A program made the position numbers and the translations under genes. Below, piece by piece: positions 1 to 12,070 of a stretch of DNA of 64,000 bases. Below the pieces are notes generated by a model that searched no databases, was not told where the DNA came from, and saw only the letters and a program-made list of their open reading frames with translations. Origin of the DNA: Calendula officinalis (lineage: Eukaryota > Streptophyta > Magnoliopsida > Asterales > Asteraceae); NCBI GenBank assembly GCA_963853835.1, contig OY970835.1:7059501-7123500 (forward strand). Reading direction: 5' to 3'. Numbering within the stretch: position 1 is the stretch's first letter; each line of letters opens with the position of its first letter.

Positions 1-1304
1 GGATCTGTTAGAGTTCTTGGATGCTTTAAAGTAGTTACAAACAGGTCAAGCAAAATAACAAATTAACAAACGATTCAATGAAACAACAGACTATCAAACG
101 GGTCAACAAAATAACAAAAAGTTCAAACGGGTCAATAAAATAACAAAAAGTTCAAACGGGTCAAAAAACAACAAAAAGGTCAAACTTACTTACAAATGTT
201 TAGGAAAACATTTCATCTTATATAAATTTGTATTCAAGAGTCCATTCTTTAAGTATCAAGTAACATGGTAGTTGACTTTTCGTGTCACAGTTGGAATTTG
301 GAAGTATTAAAAAAGTTTCTTTTTGTAACAAAAAACTTGCTAAAATTGGTATAAAAAAATCTTCATTTTAGCCGCAAAAAACATTATGCATGAAACATTA
401 AGTTCATGCTTTTGTTTCATTGTTTGGTACCCAAGTTCCGATCCCGAAGGCTTTCCACAAGATTAAGAATGCTATTTTCGATTTTGATCAACTTTATTGT
501 GTTAGATTTTGACATGTATGTAATATACATTATTCATGACTTCATACCCAATTGGCCCATTTGAGCCATTTCTTATTAAGTTTATTTTTGTTTTACTCAT
601 TGATTCATTAGAGATAAAACGTTCAAAAGTAAATGATATGACATTTCCACATCTAGTACAGTAACAAAGTATTAGTTAAAAAAAAGACTTGTATACCCCT
701 TTTTGAACTTTATCATCAACTGCTGTAGCACCAACCCATTCAATCTTGTCATCAAGCGAATTGCAGTTCATGAAGAACAAAAAACGAAATGTGTACTTAC
801 TTGCTGGCTGAGGATGTTTGCAATAGGTTTCAATTGGGTAAACCACGTAATTACATGGGAAAAAAAATTAAATTGCTCTTTTTGATAACCTTTGAAACAG
901 AATTAGCAAACAAATACTTGATTTACATTATCAGGCATTTAGGCCTCACTTCTGATAGTTTGGTGCAGAAATATCCATATGTAGTAGAGGAACTGCTCTT
1001 TTCTAAATTGAGTGGATATGAGAGATTGAATCCTCGCACAAATTGATATCAGACAAAGTGGATTCACGAATCCAATTAGCCTAAGTTTTGTAAGAATTAG
1101 TCACAAAGTTAATTAATTTTCCAAAAGGACAGACATACGTAAACAAATGTTAATCAAGGAACTTCTGTAATGCTGTAAAACGAATCATAAATGTTGTAAA
1201 ACATTCTGTTTCCGTATACTATTCAATACATTCCGTTTTAATAACCAAAGACATTCCGCAAATGCTATAAATGTTGTATACTATTCAATACATTTTGTTT
1301 TTTA
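1..1304. other. AT-rich left flank, no gene recognised
   Basis: I see no complete gene here. Short open stretches occur around 421-510 and 840-1046 on the plus strand. The second reads as a 45-residue segment ending in a stop at about 1044. Neither has splice-site support or a family I can name. The rest is AT-rich intergenic sequence. Confidence 0.5.
95..181. repeat. 29-bp tandem repeat, three copies
   Basis: The unit beginning CAAACGGGTCAA and ending AAAAAGTT is repeated three times head to tail (95-123, 124-152, 153-181). The third copy carries a few changes and a fourth copy is only begun. Confidence 0.85.
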
Positions 1305-1527
1305 GGCTATTGAAACATTCCGTTTTTGCGTAAAAGTGTATAAAGAAAGTCATAATAACCAAAGACATTGCCAAATTTGTTTTTCAGGCACATAAATGTG
1401 GCAAAGACATTGCCAAATTCGTTTTTCAGGCTATTAAAACATTCCTTTTTTGCGCAAAAGTGTATAAAGAAAGTCATAATAACCAAAGATATTGCCAAAT
1501 TCGCTTTTCAGCCACATGAATGTGGGA
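1305..1527. repeat. 124-bp tandem duplication
   Basis: Two adjacent copies (1305-1428 and from 1429) share the text GGCTATT.AAACATTCC, then AAGTGTATAAAGAAAGTC and CCAAAGA.ATTGCCAAATT. They differ at scattered positions. There is no coding content; short ORFs on either strand here are products of the duplication. Confidence 0.85.
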
Positions 1528-1803
1528 TGAGTTGGCAGACAAGTGGCGCCCATGTCAGCATTGAATAATGACGTCATTATGACGTGGAAAGAGTTATGTG
1601 GCAAGAATTCAAAAACGCTTTCATTTATTATATATAAAGATAATTGTCTCCTATAGTTTAAAGAAGATAAGTAACTATTATTAGTTGAATTGTTCAAAGT
1701 AGTTTTAATATATTGTTGCATCTAAAAATATAATAGTAATATTGCAAAAATTGTATAATAATTAAAAACTATATACTCCGTATATTTTATTTGATAGTTA
1801 TAA

Positions 1804-2087
1804 GAGCATAAGGTGTGGAAGACATGTTATAGCTTATATACTTGTTATAGGAATTTTGGACTTATAACTTCTGTATAACATGCGGAGGGAAAAGTAGCTA
1901 TCTGGTGTTATAGCCAAAGTAATATTATAAGGGTCCCACATTTGGTTGGACATCCCCACCCCTGCCTTTGGCAGTCCGCCATACTCACAGCGAGAGTTAT
2001 AACGCGAAGGTAAAAGGTCTGGTATGGCGATGTTATTGAGTGAAAATGGGGTATAACGGGAAATTTAACCCCCAATACCGTGAGCTC
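1804..2087. mobile_element. PIF/Harbinger (Tourist-like) MITE, 284 bp
   Basis: The element starts GAGCATAAGGTGTGG and ends with the imperfect inverse CCAATACCGTGAGCTC. It is flanked by a 3-bp target duplication TAA (1801-1803 and 2088-2090). A 3-bp TWA target site and GAGC termini are typical of Tourist-like MITEs. There is no coding capacity. Confidence 0.7.
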
Positions 2088-2424
2088 TAATAATAACAGT
2101 TATCAAAAACTATTTTTGCATTTATCATGGGACTAAGAGACTGAAAAAGTTAATATGGTACTCACAGTCCACATATTCAATATTAAATATTCATAGCTGT
2201 TCAAAATTTCATAACATGGTAAATTAAAGTCAGTTCCAAACATATTGAAGAGAAAATGTGTCAATTTGGATTAGTAACAGTAAAATAGAAGTATTAGAAA
2301 ATATAAGATTATAGTGACCGCCAGTCACCAGTATTACATTAGTGTTCTTTCTTCAAATCAAACACATGACCAACCCTTGTAGTAGTGACCAAACACACAC
2401 ATATTTATCAACAAAGCATAAAAT

Positions 2425-2427
<3 letters not shown>

Positions 2428-2508
<81 letters not shown>
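2428..2508. repeat. (AT)n microsatellite, about 80 bp
   Basis: An uninterrupted alternating AT tract of about 40 units. ORFs read across it are Tyr-Ile artefacts. Confidence 0.98.
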
Positions 2509-2513
<5 letters not shown>

Positions 2514-2570
2514 CAACAAACACCCCTCTTACAAAAATTTGACCGCTTAAACGACCTAACCGCAAGAAAA

Positions 2571-2653
2571 ATCGTTGGGGGATGTTGTAACAATAATAAA
2601 TTAAATGTATATCGTTGGGGGATGTTGTAACAATAATAAGTTAAATGTATATC
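2571..2653. repeat. 40-bp direct duplication
   Basis: The unit beginning ATCGTTGGGGGATGTTGTAA and ending TTAAATGTAT is present twice in tandem (2571-2610 and 2611-2650). The copies differ by one base (AAATTA versus AAGTTA), so the duplication looks recent. Confidence 0.95.
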
Positions 2654-3564
2654 TTATCACCAGGCTTAACTTTCTCATTTTCATTTTTTCCACTTATATC
2701 ACATAAAACAAGATCTTATAACACGTGAAAACATGTGTTAGATAGTGGTAACACCATAAATCTTATTACAAATGTTTAAAATGCGACCTATTGAAGATGT
2801 GTAAAAATATTTGTCCTCACTTGAACATTATTAATTATTAAATTACAGGATTGACCTTGATGTTGTGGGGTTCCAACTTTCATTGGGTGGACATCCAAGT
2901 CATCTCCAATTGGGCTTGTCTTTAGAGGATATAATTGTCACTCATTGCAACCCACAACTTAAATTATACAAATGTCATCTATTTCTAAATACGTAGGTAT
3001 AGAGGCTATCTTGATAAACGGATGTCTACTTCAATTATTTAGAGCATCTATCCCAAGTACTCCACTGTATTTTGCAAGTGCAAGGAACATACCCATGTGT
3101 GCTTCATCTCACACATTTGGTTTTTTATATATTATATATGAGAAATGATATTTAATCCTATCATTTGGTCTTACTTATAATTCTTCCTATTTGATAGGAT
3201 AACATGTGTAATCCATTAATTCTCCATCCTAATATTATCCATTGATATTAACAAGTATCTTCATCTAATGAGTAAGACTATGAGCAAAACTAAATGATAA
3301 GACTCAATACCATTACTCTTTATATACTTACATGATTCATGTCTTACATCTTACATGATCTTTAAAATGTAGTTTTACATGTGTTTATATGCTTTATATG
3401 CATTTATATACCCTACAGTCTACATACATGCTTTAGAACGGGGTTTACATGTGAAACTGATTCTTTACTCTGATAAAAATATAACTATCTATATCTCACT
3501 TTGTGTATACTTGTTTATATATCTCTTTTTTTTGTTTGTTGATTGATGTATGTGTACACATGTT
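2654..3564. other. intergenic, nothing recognised
   Basis: AT-rich sequence without a convincing ORF, RNA gene or element boundary. It leads into the RPL3 promoter. Confidence 0.6.
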
Positions 3565-3764
3565 GGCCCATTAGCTATTGACCCAAAATAATAGAAGTAT
3601 GGGAATAAAATAATAATAAGTGAAGATTATTATGTGGCCCATTATTAACCTCCTTGCGGCTGTGTGGCCTAATTTCAAACCCTAAAATGAAGAACGCATT
3701 TGTAGATCTGATCGGACGGCTAACAATCATCTCTAGAGTATTATAGAAGCCGTTAAAACCCTAA
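3565..3764 (+). promoter_or_regulatory. RPL3 promoter: two site II motifs and two telo-boxes
   Basis: GGCCCA (inverse of site II TGGGCC) occurs at 3565-3570 and 3636-3641. The telo-box AAACCCTAA occurs at 3677-3685 and 3756-3764. Site II plus telo-box is the known architecture of plant ribosomal-protein and other translation genes, bound by TCP and telo-box factors. The second telo-box lies near the likely transcription start, just before the leader exon that ends at 3825. Confidence 0.8.
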
Positions 3765-5958
3765 CCAAAGGCTCATTCACTCGCTCATTTCATCTCAGAT
3801 CTCTCTCGCCCAATTCGGTTTTCAGGTATGGTTTATGATTCTTTCTAATTATGCTACTATATTTTATCGTATTGTTCTGAACTTTTTCTGTGGAAATAGT
3901 AATTTAATTCTGTATAATGTTCGTGTTCTTGCCGTGATTTGTTCTGTGTTACTTCATATTCACCCTATTAGTAATGTTTATGCTTAGTTTAGCAAATCCG
4001 AACTCGTACTTTTAGATCCAAAGTTGGTTATTTGTGTTCTAAAATGGTGTATAAATACTCACATATTTCAATATCTACGATTTTTTACACCAACACAACA
4101 GTATTATGTTTGTTTTTCCAGCGTTATTTAGAAATTTTAACTCACTGATTTCTAGAGTTCGCTTGTATTTTCAGATCTAATGCTTATATTAAACTACACT
4201 ATTTTTTATCTGTGATATTTTTTATTTCGATTAAACTAACACTGGATCTGTAAATTTTGTTTATTTATCTTTTTAAGCATTCACTAATTAGTATTTTTTG
4301 AAACGATTTATAAATACACTAGTGTTTGTTAATGAAATTTTATTATTTAATATCTTATTGATTTCGTTTTTTTATTTGATTGTTATTTTATGAGAGTTTG
4401 GATCTTGTTTACATGCTGGTTTTGCCATATGCGTATAGTGAATGAAATGGTCTCCTAAATGATACATGTAATCAAGGCTGGAGTCTCAAAAGGGCTTGTT
4501 TGCCAACTTCAAATTTCAATTTGGATTTGGTAAGAAAAACTAATGAGTCTGAGAATTGGCATAAATATTTGCCATAGGCCTTTGGTATTGGAGCATTTTA
4601 TTTCATTTGTACACATATGGTTAATTCCATGTGTAGCTAGTCAAAAGCATCTCTTATTTTGGAATCATTTGTTCATTAGTTTTTTATTTGTGCTCCTTTT
4701 GTGTTTTTACATTGATTTTTTGATTCCGGTTAACCTGTTTTCTGTTTATGCTGGTGTAGTCTATTTTGTTCAAATAGTTTATGATTTTAATGGTATGAGT
4801 GGTGAAGCTTTTTTTTTTTTTTTTTTGTGTTTGGACAAACAAATTTAAAACCAATTATAACATTTGTACACACAAAATCACAGTAGTTTCTGCATGTATG
4901 TGATAAATTTGAATTTTTTTAATCATGGTTCTTTTTAAAAAAACTCATTTTAACTAGTGATGTTCATAGGAAAAGGTATTTCTATTCTCTGATTGTGTAA
5001 GTTGAAGGGTTTCTTCCCAAGTTCAAAACTGTATTAGATTCACATTTGAACTCTTACATCGAATAAGACTCGTCTTTGGTTCTAATCTTGTTAAACCAAT
5101 TTTATCTAATTTAGTTCAAGCCTCAAACCGAACTTGAGAACAAATCTCAACAAATGAAATTAATGAAATCTCAATAATTTAAAAATTATTAAAGTTGAAC
5201 ATTCCCATTTTATTAGCAGGAAAACATACATTTTTTTTCCTGTTTTTACAAAGGTTAAACATTTATATTTATGTATATATATATGATATGATTAATTTAA
5301 AGCAAGATTTTTATAAATCATTTAATTTCACGTTTTTTCGTGTTTATTTAGATATTTATAGGTTTTTCGGTTTCATAAACTGATGTATTTTTCTGTTTAA
5401 AATACTGTAGATTTTTCATTATTTGTCCTGATATGTTTAGTCATTTATAGGTTCTTCTGTTTTACAAAGTTCTAGTTTGGTTTATTTTAAATTTAACAAT
5501 TTGAAAACCATCGTGAGTTTATTTTGCATCTAACCTAAATTTGATTTAGTTATTAGTTATGACAATTTGATTTGGTTGTAGCTTGAGCTGCATACATATA
5601 TATTGACCGCTCTTAAATTCTACATATATACCTGTACATTAGTACCATATTCAATTTAGGGATCAAAACACCGAACTTGTTTGGTGTTTTGATGCAACAG
5701 TAAATTAATTCATCCAGTTTTTACACTTCATTAGTTAAAAAAAAACAAGTTTAAAAATTTAAAGCTTATCTAACCTACTAATTGTGTAGCATATTATGAA
5801 CTGGGACATAATATATATTGTTTTTCAGCTCGTTGAAGTGGTTAGAGCAAGTAATAAAAGCTCTATTCGTTAGCAACCCTGCAAACATTCTTAACACTGA
5901 GAATTATTTTTTATTGCATTTTTTTAGTATTTGGAAATGAAGTTAATTAATTTTGCAG
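3765..5958 (+). other. RPL3 5' leader exon end and 2.1-kb leader intron
   Basis: The non-coding leader appears to run to TTTTCAG at 3825, followed by a GTATGG donor. The next acceptor is TTTTGCAG ending at 5958, 13 nt before the start codon. The intron (3826-5958) is very T-rich and otherwise empty. ORFs in it, such as 4543-4848, read through poly-T and are not credible. A long leader intron is common in plant ribosomal-protein genes. Confidence 0.7.
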
Positions 5959-5971
5959 ATACTTAAGAAGC

Positions 5972-8930
5972 ATGTCTCATCGTAAGTTTGAGCATCCAAG
6001 ACACGGTTCACTAGGGTTTCTCCCTAGGAAACGGGCTGCTCGTCACAGAGGAAAAGGTTTAATTTTTATTTATTTTTATTTTCTCAACCTCCCTTTTTTC
6101 ATCACAAATCACATATATTGCCAATATCATAACTACCCTAATTTGTTTTTTCTATATATTTTTTTGTTAATACAGTGAAGGCATTCCCAAAAGACAACCC
6201 TACCAAACCATGCAGACTAACTGCCTTCTTGGGATACAAAGCTGGAATGACCCACATTGTCAGAGAAGTTGAGAAACCAGGGTCAAGTAAGTCATTTCAC
6301 AATCCAAAAAACATAAATCCAAAAAAGAATAAATTACACGGATAGTCCCTGTGGTTTGATATAAGTTTTGGATTTGGTCCTTAAGTCTCAGAAATTACAC
6401 GATGGTCCCCGTGGTTTGAAACTTGTCATTCTTTTTGTCCCTAATACTAACTGATGTTAAAATTAACTGTTAAATTTTCTTTAATGACAAAAACACCCTT
6501 TATCCTTTTATAAAAACCCCCTTCTTTTTAATCTCTTTTTGTCTCATTATAGTCACTTTTTGATTTTTTAACTCGGTCCTTATCATTCCAAACATGTTTT
6601 ACATGGTTAAATCAACCGATTACTAGATATTTCAAATTTAAAACTTGAGTAATTTACAAAATATATATATGAAAGGTTACAAAAGTTAGTATTAGTGATC
6701 AAAAGCATTACAAGTTTCAAACCATAGGAACCATCCATGTAATTTCTGAGACTTAGGGACTAAATCCAATATTTTTGGTAAACCACATGGACCATCCATG
6801 TAATTTCCTCATCCAAAAAACCTAATTCATTATGACATCTGTTGTTTTTTTGTCAGAACTTCACAAAAAGGAAACATGTGAAGCAGTTACAATCATTGAA
6901 ACACCACCAATGGTGGTTGTTGGGTTGGTTGGTTATGTGAAAACCCCACGTGGGCTCCGCAGCCTCAACACTGTGTGGGCCCAACATTTGAGTGAGGATG
7001 TCAAAAGAAGATTCTACAAAAACTGGTGCAAATCAAAGAAGAAAGCATTTGCTAAATATTCATTGAAGTATGAATCTGATTCTGGAAAGAAGGATATTCA
7101 GTCTCAATTGAAGATGATGAAAAAGTACTGCAATGTCATCCGTGTTCTTGCCCACACACAGGTAACCTAACCTAACCAACTAACTAACATAGCCCAGAAT
7201 TTATTTTATAGCAAATTACACAAATGGACCTTTAGTTTCATAAATTACAATACCAGTCCTTATTTTTTGAAACTAGTTTCATGTTTAGTTTTTTATGTAA
7301 ACAGAAGTTAACTTTTCTTGTCAAGTATGGTAACTTTAGATTAAATTACACAAATGGTCCTTTAGGTTTGTACCATATTACATATTTGGTCCTTTAGTTC
7401 ATAAATTACACTGATAGTCCTTATACCTGAAACTATTAACACGTTTGGTCATTTACCAAAATAGACGTTTATTTTTTGTGATGTGCGAGGGGGTAAATCT
7501 ACCTTTTTCCCTTTCCCTTCACCAATTTGAAACCCATTAAAGCCCGTTTGTTTGACTGGAAAAGCTAATTTCTGTTTAGGTATTGGACTAAACGTGTCAA
7601 TAGTTTCAGAAATAAGGACTACCAATGTAATTTATGAAACTAAAGGACCAAATATGTAATATTGTACAAACCTGAAGTACCATTTGTGTAATTTACTCTT
7701 TCTTCTACCACATGATTAAATGTGACATAATTTGATTTTTTTTGTCTTTTTGTTTTTTCAGGTTCGGAAGATGAAAGGTCTGAAGCAGAAAAAAGCCCAC
7801 CTAATGGAAATTCAAGTCAACGGTGGTGACATTTCACAAAAAGTGGATTTCGGGTACAATTTCTTTGAAAAACAAATCCCGATCGATTCAGTTTTCCAAA
7901 AAGATGAGATGATTGACATCATAGGAGTAACAAAAGGTAAGGGTTATGAAGGTGTTGTGACCCGTTGGGGCGTGACCCGTTTGCCCCGTAAGACTCACCG
8001 TGGGCTCCGTAAGGTTGCGTGTATCGGAGCGTGGCACCCAGCTAGGGTTTCATTCACTGTTGCAAGAGCTGGACAAAATGGTTATCACCACCGTACTGAA
8101 ATGAATAAAAAGATTTATAAACTCGGGAAATCTGGTCAAGAATCTCATGCTGCAATCACTGATTTTGACAGGTACTTGTTAATTAATTAATTTTTGTTTT
8201 TTTAATAGTAACATATACATGTATTCAAGATAGTTCTTAATTTTTATGTAGTCTCAACGTACAAATCTCAACTATCAATTAATTATCAGTAATGGTCAAG
8301 GTTAATCTCATATTTTTATGCGCGGAAGGGTATTTTGGTCATTTTTACAAAAATATAATATTTTTTTGAAGTTTTATTTTATTTTTTAAAAAATTGTTAT
8401 TTTTTTCCGTTAATAACACATAAAGATTGTACAATAAATAATATCACATGTGATTATATACCAGCACGTGATTATCAAATAATATAGTTTTTTAACGAAA
8501 AATAATTAAAAAAATCAAAATTTTTTTGTACGTGCTGAATGACCAAAATACCCCTTCATGCATAAAATATTTGATTTATTTTGGCCATTAATTATAATTG
8601 ATCAATGTTTGAGATTACATACATTGAATATTTCTAATATAATTATTAATATATATTTTTATTGGGTGTAGGACTGAGAAGGAAATTACTCCAATGGGGG
8701 GTTTTCCACATTATGGTGTGGTGAAGGATGATTTTGTGATGATAAAAGGTTGTTGTGTGGGGCCCAAGAAACGTGTGGTGACATTGAGGCAGTCATTGTT
8801 GACCCAAACATCGAGACTTGCAATGGAAGAAATTAAGCTCAAGTTTATTGATACATCTTCTAAATTTGGGCATGGTCGTTTCCAGACTGCTGATGAGAAG
8901 GCTAAGTTTTATGGACGAATTAAAGCTTGA
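5972..8930 (+). CDS. RPL3: 60S ribosomal protein L3 (uL3), complete, five coding exons
   Basis: Joining 5972-6056, 6176-6286, 6857-7161, 7762-8171 and 8672-8930 gives one frame of 389 residues, the usual length of plant RPL3. All introns are GT-AG and the phases agree. The N-terminus MSHRKFEHPRHGSLGFLPRK is diagnostic. Further conserved blocks are LTAFLGYKAGMTHI, the PPMVVVGLVGYVKTPRGLR segment, and the central GVTKGKGYEGVVTRWGVTRL region with HRGLRKVACIGAWHP. That last region reaches toward the peptidyl-transferase centre in the family. The protein is a core component of the large cytosolic ribosomal subunit. There is no frameshift or missing block, so the gene looks functional. Three of the introns carry MITE-like inserts that are removed by splicing. 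The start is the first ATG after the leader intron. Confidence 0.97.
6331..6806. mobile_element. foldback MITE (family 1) in RPL3 intron 3
   Basis: It begins AAATTACACGGATAGTCCC and ends with the inverse GGACCATCCATGTAATTT. Sub-terminal pieces such as CTCAGAAATTAC and GTAATTTCTGAGAC are also inverted, so the element can fold on itself. It belongs to the family described in Findings. Confidence 0.7.
7341..7697. mobile_element. foldback MITE (family 1) in RPL3 intron 4
   Basis: The ends TTAAATTACACAAATGG and CCATTTGTGTAATTTA are inverted. Inner blocks GAAACTATTAACACGTTTGG and CGTGTCAATAGTTTC are also complementary. A partial copy of the same 5' end sits just upstream from 7213, so two insertions or an internal duplication occurred. 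Confidence 0.75.
8241..8622. mobile_element. foldback MITE (family 2) in RPL3 intron 5
   Basis: ATGTAGTCTCAACG at the left and TTTGAGATTACATAC at the right are roughly inverse. Inside, GGAAGGGTATTTTGGTCAT pairs with ATGACCAAAATACCCCTTC, giving a long hairpin. Related copies lie at 46346-46870, 52931-53448 and 51261-51690. Confidence 0.7.
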
Positions 8931-9167
8931 GCAACTGATTTATTGTTTTGTTCTTGTTATTTTGAATTTTTGAGATTTTGATTTTGAGATTTTAGTTGTT
9001 GCAAGTATGTGGTTATACCAGATTTGTTTTGGGTTTTCTAGTTGAATTTGCTGTTTCACTTGCTAAATGATTGGTGATGCTTGATTTTAACTTTTCTTAG
9101 TTGCATAATATTCGTATGTTTTTACCTGAAAAGAAATTAATATTTAAACCATCTGGCTTGTGGGTCC

Positions 9168-9391
9168 TAGGGGTGTTTGTCGGGTCAAAACCGAACCGAA
9201 ACTGATAGAACCGATCACTGATAACGATGAATTTTCAAAACCGAACCGATAATATTTTATCGGTTTCGGTTCGGTTATTTTAGCCCAAATGTTCATCATT
9301 TTCCGAAAACCGAACCAATAACGATGAATTTTCACAACCGAAACCGAACTGATAACATGTTATCGTTTTCGGTCCAAATGCTCACCCCTAG
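9168..9391. mobile_element. hAT-type foldback MITE built of CCGAACC/GGTTCGG words
   Basis: The ends CTAGGGGTGTTTG and CTCACCCCTAG are inverse. The interior is almost only AACCGAACCG and CGGTTTCGGTTCGG strings that can pair with each other. I cannot find a clean target duplication, unlike the better preserved relatives at 40703-41258 and 42706-43100. Confidence 0.65.
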
Positions 9392-9698
9392 AACTGTACA
9401 CTACTTGTGTTAAAAATCAAATGATGATATTATGAAAGAGAATTACTGGATTATACATGTCATCATATCTGTGTAAGAACAAAATGTAGGAATAAATATC
9501 ATTTCTATCTCTTTTATTTGTACATGAAGAAAGGATAAAACTGATAAAAGGAAAAGAAGTTGAACCGGACATAGTTGTCCAATACTCTAATCCAATATTT
9601 TACATCCATTCATCCACTTGTTAAATAAACATAAACGAATGTGAAGGAACAAAAACACGCATTATAGAACACATAAATGGACCTTAATAATCAAATAT

Positions 9699-9833
9699 AC
9701 AAAAGAGTCATTAGCCTAATAGTATGATGTTTGACCCTCATCTTTAAGGTCAAGGGTTTGAGTCCCATCGTGGACATATACGGTAATTAAGATTAGATTA
9801 AGATTTGTCGTTAAAAAAAAAAAAAAAAAAAAA
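9699..9833 (+). mobile_element. tRNA-derived SINE-like unit with poly(A) tail
   Basis: An internal RNA polymerase III B-box-like GGTTTGAGTCCC lies at about 9768. The unit ends TTGTCGTT followed by more than 20 A residues. It is flanked by a near-perfect repeat AATCAAATAT / AATCAAACAT that fits a target duplication. Confidence 0.65.
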
Positions 9834-11323
9834 AATCAAACATAAAATGAACCAAGACAAATGAACATAAATGAAGCTTAATGACCAAACATAACCAATG
9901 TTAAAACGTTTGTAAATGACCAAACCAGACTCATATTCGTGTTCGTTTATTAAACCAAACAAACAATTTTTTTTATGTATCCTGTAATTTAATAATCAAC
10001 AAACATAAGTAAATCTTTAAGTCCAACAATCAACGAATAAAGCCTTCAACTTTTAATTCGTTTATTACATAGATTCAGATGGAGAACTCCCCGCTTACTT
10101 TTCCACAATTGTCTTTTATGTGATTTGTCTTTTTTGACCTTTAAACATTCTTTCTTTTTCTCCCAATATTTTATTACTCATATAATGTAATACACTAAGT
10201 TTTGAGTATCTCACTTGATCCGATCAGAATAATATTATATGAAAAATGATGCAGTCCATGACCCATCCTCTTAAGAATGTTATTATTTTAATATGGGAGG
10301 TGATACATACACCATAGGAAGTAATTCATTCACCAACAAGGTTTAAATCAGACTGTATAAATATACTAAAACATAGGTGGTAGTGTACGAACTAGTTTAT
10401 GTGGTGTAAAAACCATTTCCCATGTTTACATTTTTTTTTCTCTTTTAATAAACATATATCTATTGTAAATATTATAGTGAATAAGATATCGGGTGTTTGA
10501 TACAAGAAATCAAATATGAGAATTAGACTAGTATCAAACCAAGTGCTCATCTCAGACCGAGTAGCTTGGCATCTGATGAACCCGGTATGAGATAGTTAAG
10601 ATTTTGTGTATTTAAAACTGAATTTCGGTTATGATTTCTTGTTAATGAATTGTATTAAATAAGTTTAATGTTTTCATTAAACAAAAATTACAATTCACGA
10701 TTATAAAATGAAGCTTTTGGATTCAATTATAGACATACTTCAAAACACCAAGAATATCCCAATCTTTCTCTCTAGTTCGTAAGCACCAACAGGTTCTAGG
10801 TTAGTTGTTCGGGCATTGAATTATATCCAGCAATACAAAACTACTCAGTTATTGTTTAGGGAGGCGTCATGAAGTGGGGGTCGTACGTTTCAGTCGCCCT
10901 ACACCAGTGTCAATAAAACCTTATACCATATGTTATTTTATTAAATTTCACACACTAACTTTGATACTCAAGAAAGTAATTTTGGAATAAACCTGTATCA
11001 TGAAAGTGTTACTAATATTATACAAATAAACTAAAAAGTCTTGTATTTATTTAAAAGGGAGAAAGTGATTAATAAGTAATAAGTTAGAGTTATTGGAGCA
11101 GCCTTAACTTTGTTTCTTTATGGCAGCTTTCACTTGTATTAGTGGGAGGATTATGCATTATACATGGGTTCATATATAGTTTGGGTTAGTGTTGTTTACT
11201 GCACAACTTGTACTTTACGCATTCGTGGTTGTACTTTCTTAAAGTATGGCATTCAATTTGTATGTTCAAATCCTGATTGTAAATAAAATAAGAGTTTTTT
11301 AAGATATGCATTACAAACTTGTA

Positions 11324-11635
11324 CTTCCTCCGTATCAAAATAAGTGACACACTTTCCATTTTGGGGTGTATCAAAATAAGTGACACACTTTGAAAACTTT
11401 CCTTATTTGGTAAAAATAGTGGGACCCATACCCACTAACTATCCACTTTAATAAATTGAAATTACCCTTATACCCTTACTTTTACTTTTAAAACTCATTA
11501 ATATCACTTTATTCAAGAAAAGTGGGACCCATTCTCCACTAATTATGTACTTTAATCTATTTTAACCTCTACTTTAATCTTTTACCTCAAAAACGTGTAA
11601 GCCAATTTGTGTCACTTATTTTGATACGGAGGAAG
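11324..11635. mobile_element. Stowaway MITE (Tc1/mariner type)
   Basis: The ends CTTCCTCCGTATCAAAATAA and TTATTTTGATACGGAGGAAG are perfect inverted repeats flanked by the TA target site (11322-11323, 11636-11637). The CTCCNTCCGT-type terminus is the known Stowaway signature. The left terminal motif is partly repeated inside at about 11366, suggesting a small internal duplication. Confidence 0.9.
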
Positions 11636-11689
11636 TATATTAATTATATCAGCTCCTTAATTTTAGGAAATACTTAGAGCTTTCAGAAT

Positions 11690-12070
11690 CTGACACGGCA
11701 CGACAAAAACACGCGAAATGAAATACAATTAGGACGAAATCAAAATTTGAATTTATGTTCGTGATGTGTTGTGTTCAGGTTCAGAGATTAACACGAAATT
11801 GACAGGATAGTTATGATTTTGAGAACATTTAGAAATTTATGCTATATTTTTGTCGTGTTTGTCAGTTTTTTAGCATGTATTACTAAGAAATTTGATATTT
11901 TGTTATTTATCTCGTATTGTCGTGTTTGTTGTCTTTTAATTGGGTCGTGTTCGTGTTAGCAAAATGAAACATGACTTCGTGTTGTCATTTTCGTTTGAGA
12001 AAGGTGAATTCGTGTCGTGATCTGTTACCTAAAAACACGAAACGATAGCACAATATGACAGCGTTAAAAT
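11690..12070. repeat. dispersed repeat rich in ACACGAC/GTCGTGT words
   Basis: Contains GTTAGCAAAATGAAACATGA and many TCGTGTT words. A related block lies in the opposite orientation at about 45055-45350. The family is not one I can name. Confidence 0.45.

Noticed and set aside
840..1046. Plus-strand frame with LGLTSDSLVQKYPYVVEELL, faintly like an mTERF repeat
   Set aside because: Resemblance is weak, there is no neighbouring repeat unit or full gene, and flanks are AT-rich non-coding; not supportable as a gene.
2353..2630. ORFs with Tyr-Ile repeats
   Set aside because: They read an (AT)n microsatellite.
3677..3764. AAACCCTAA strings as interstitial telomere repeats
   Set aside because: Two isolated copies in a ribosomal-protein promoter are telo-boxes, not a telomeric array.
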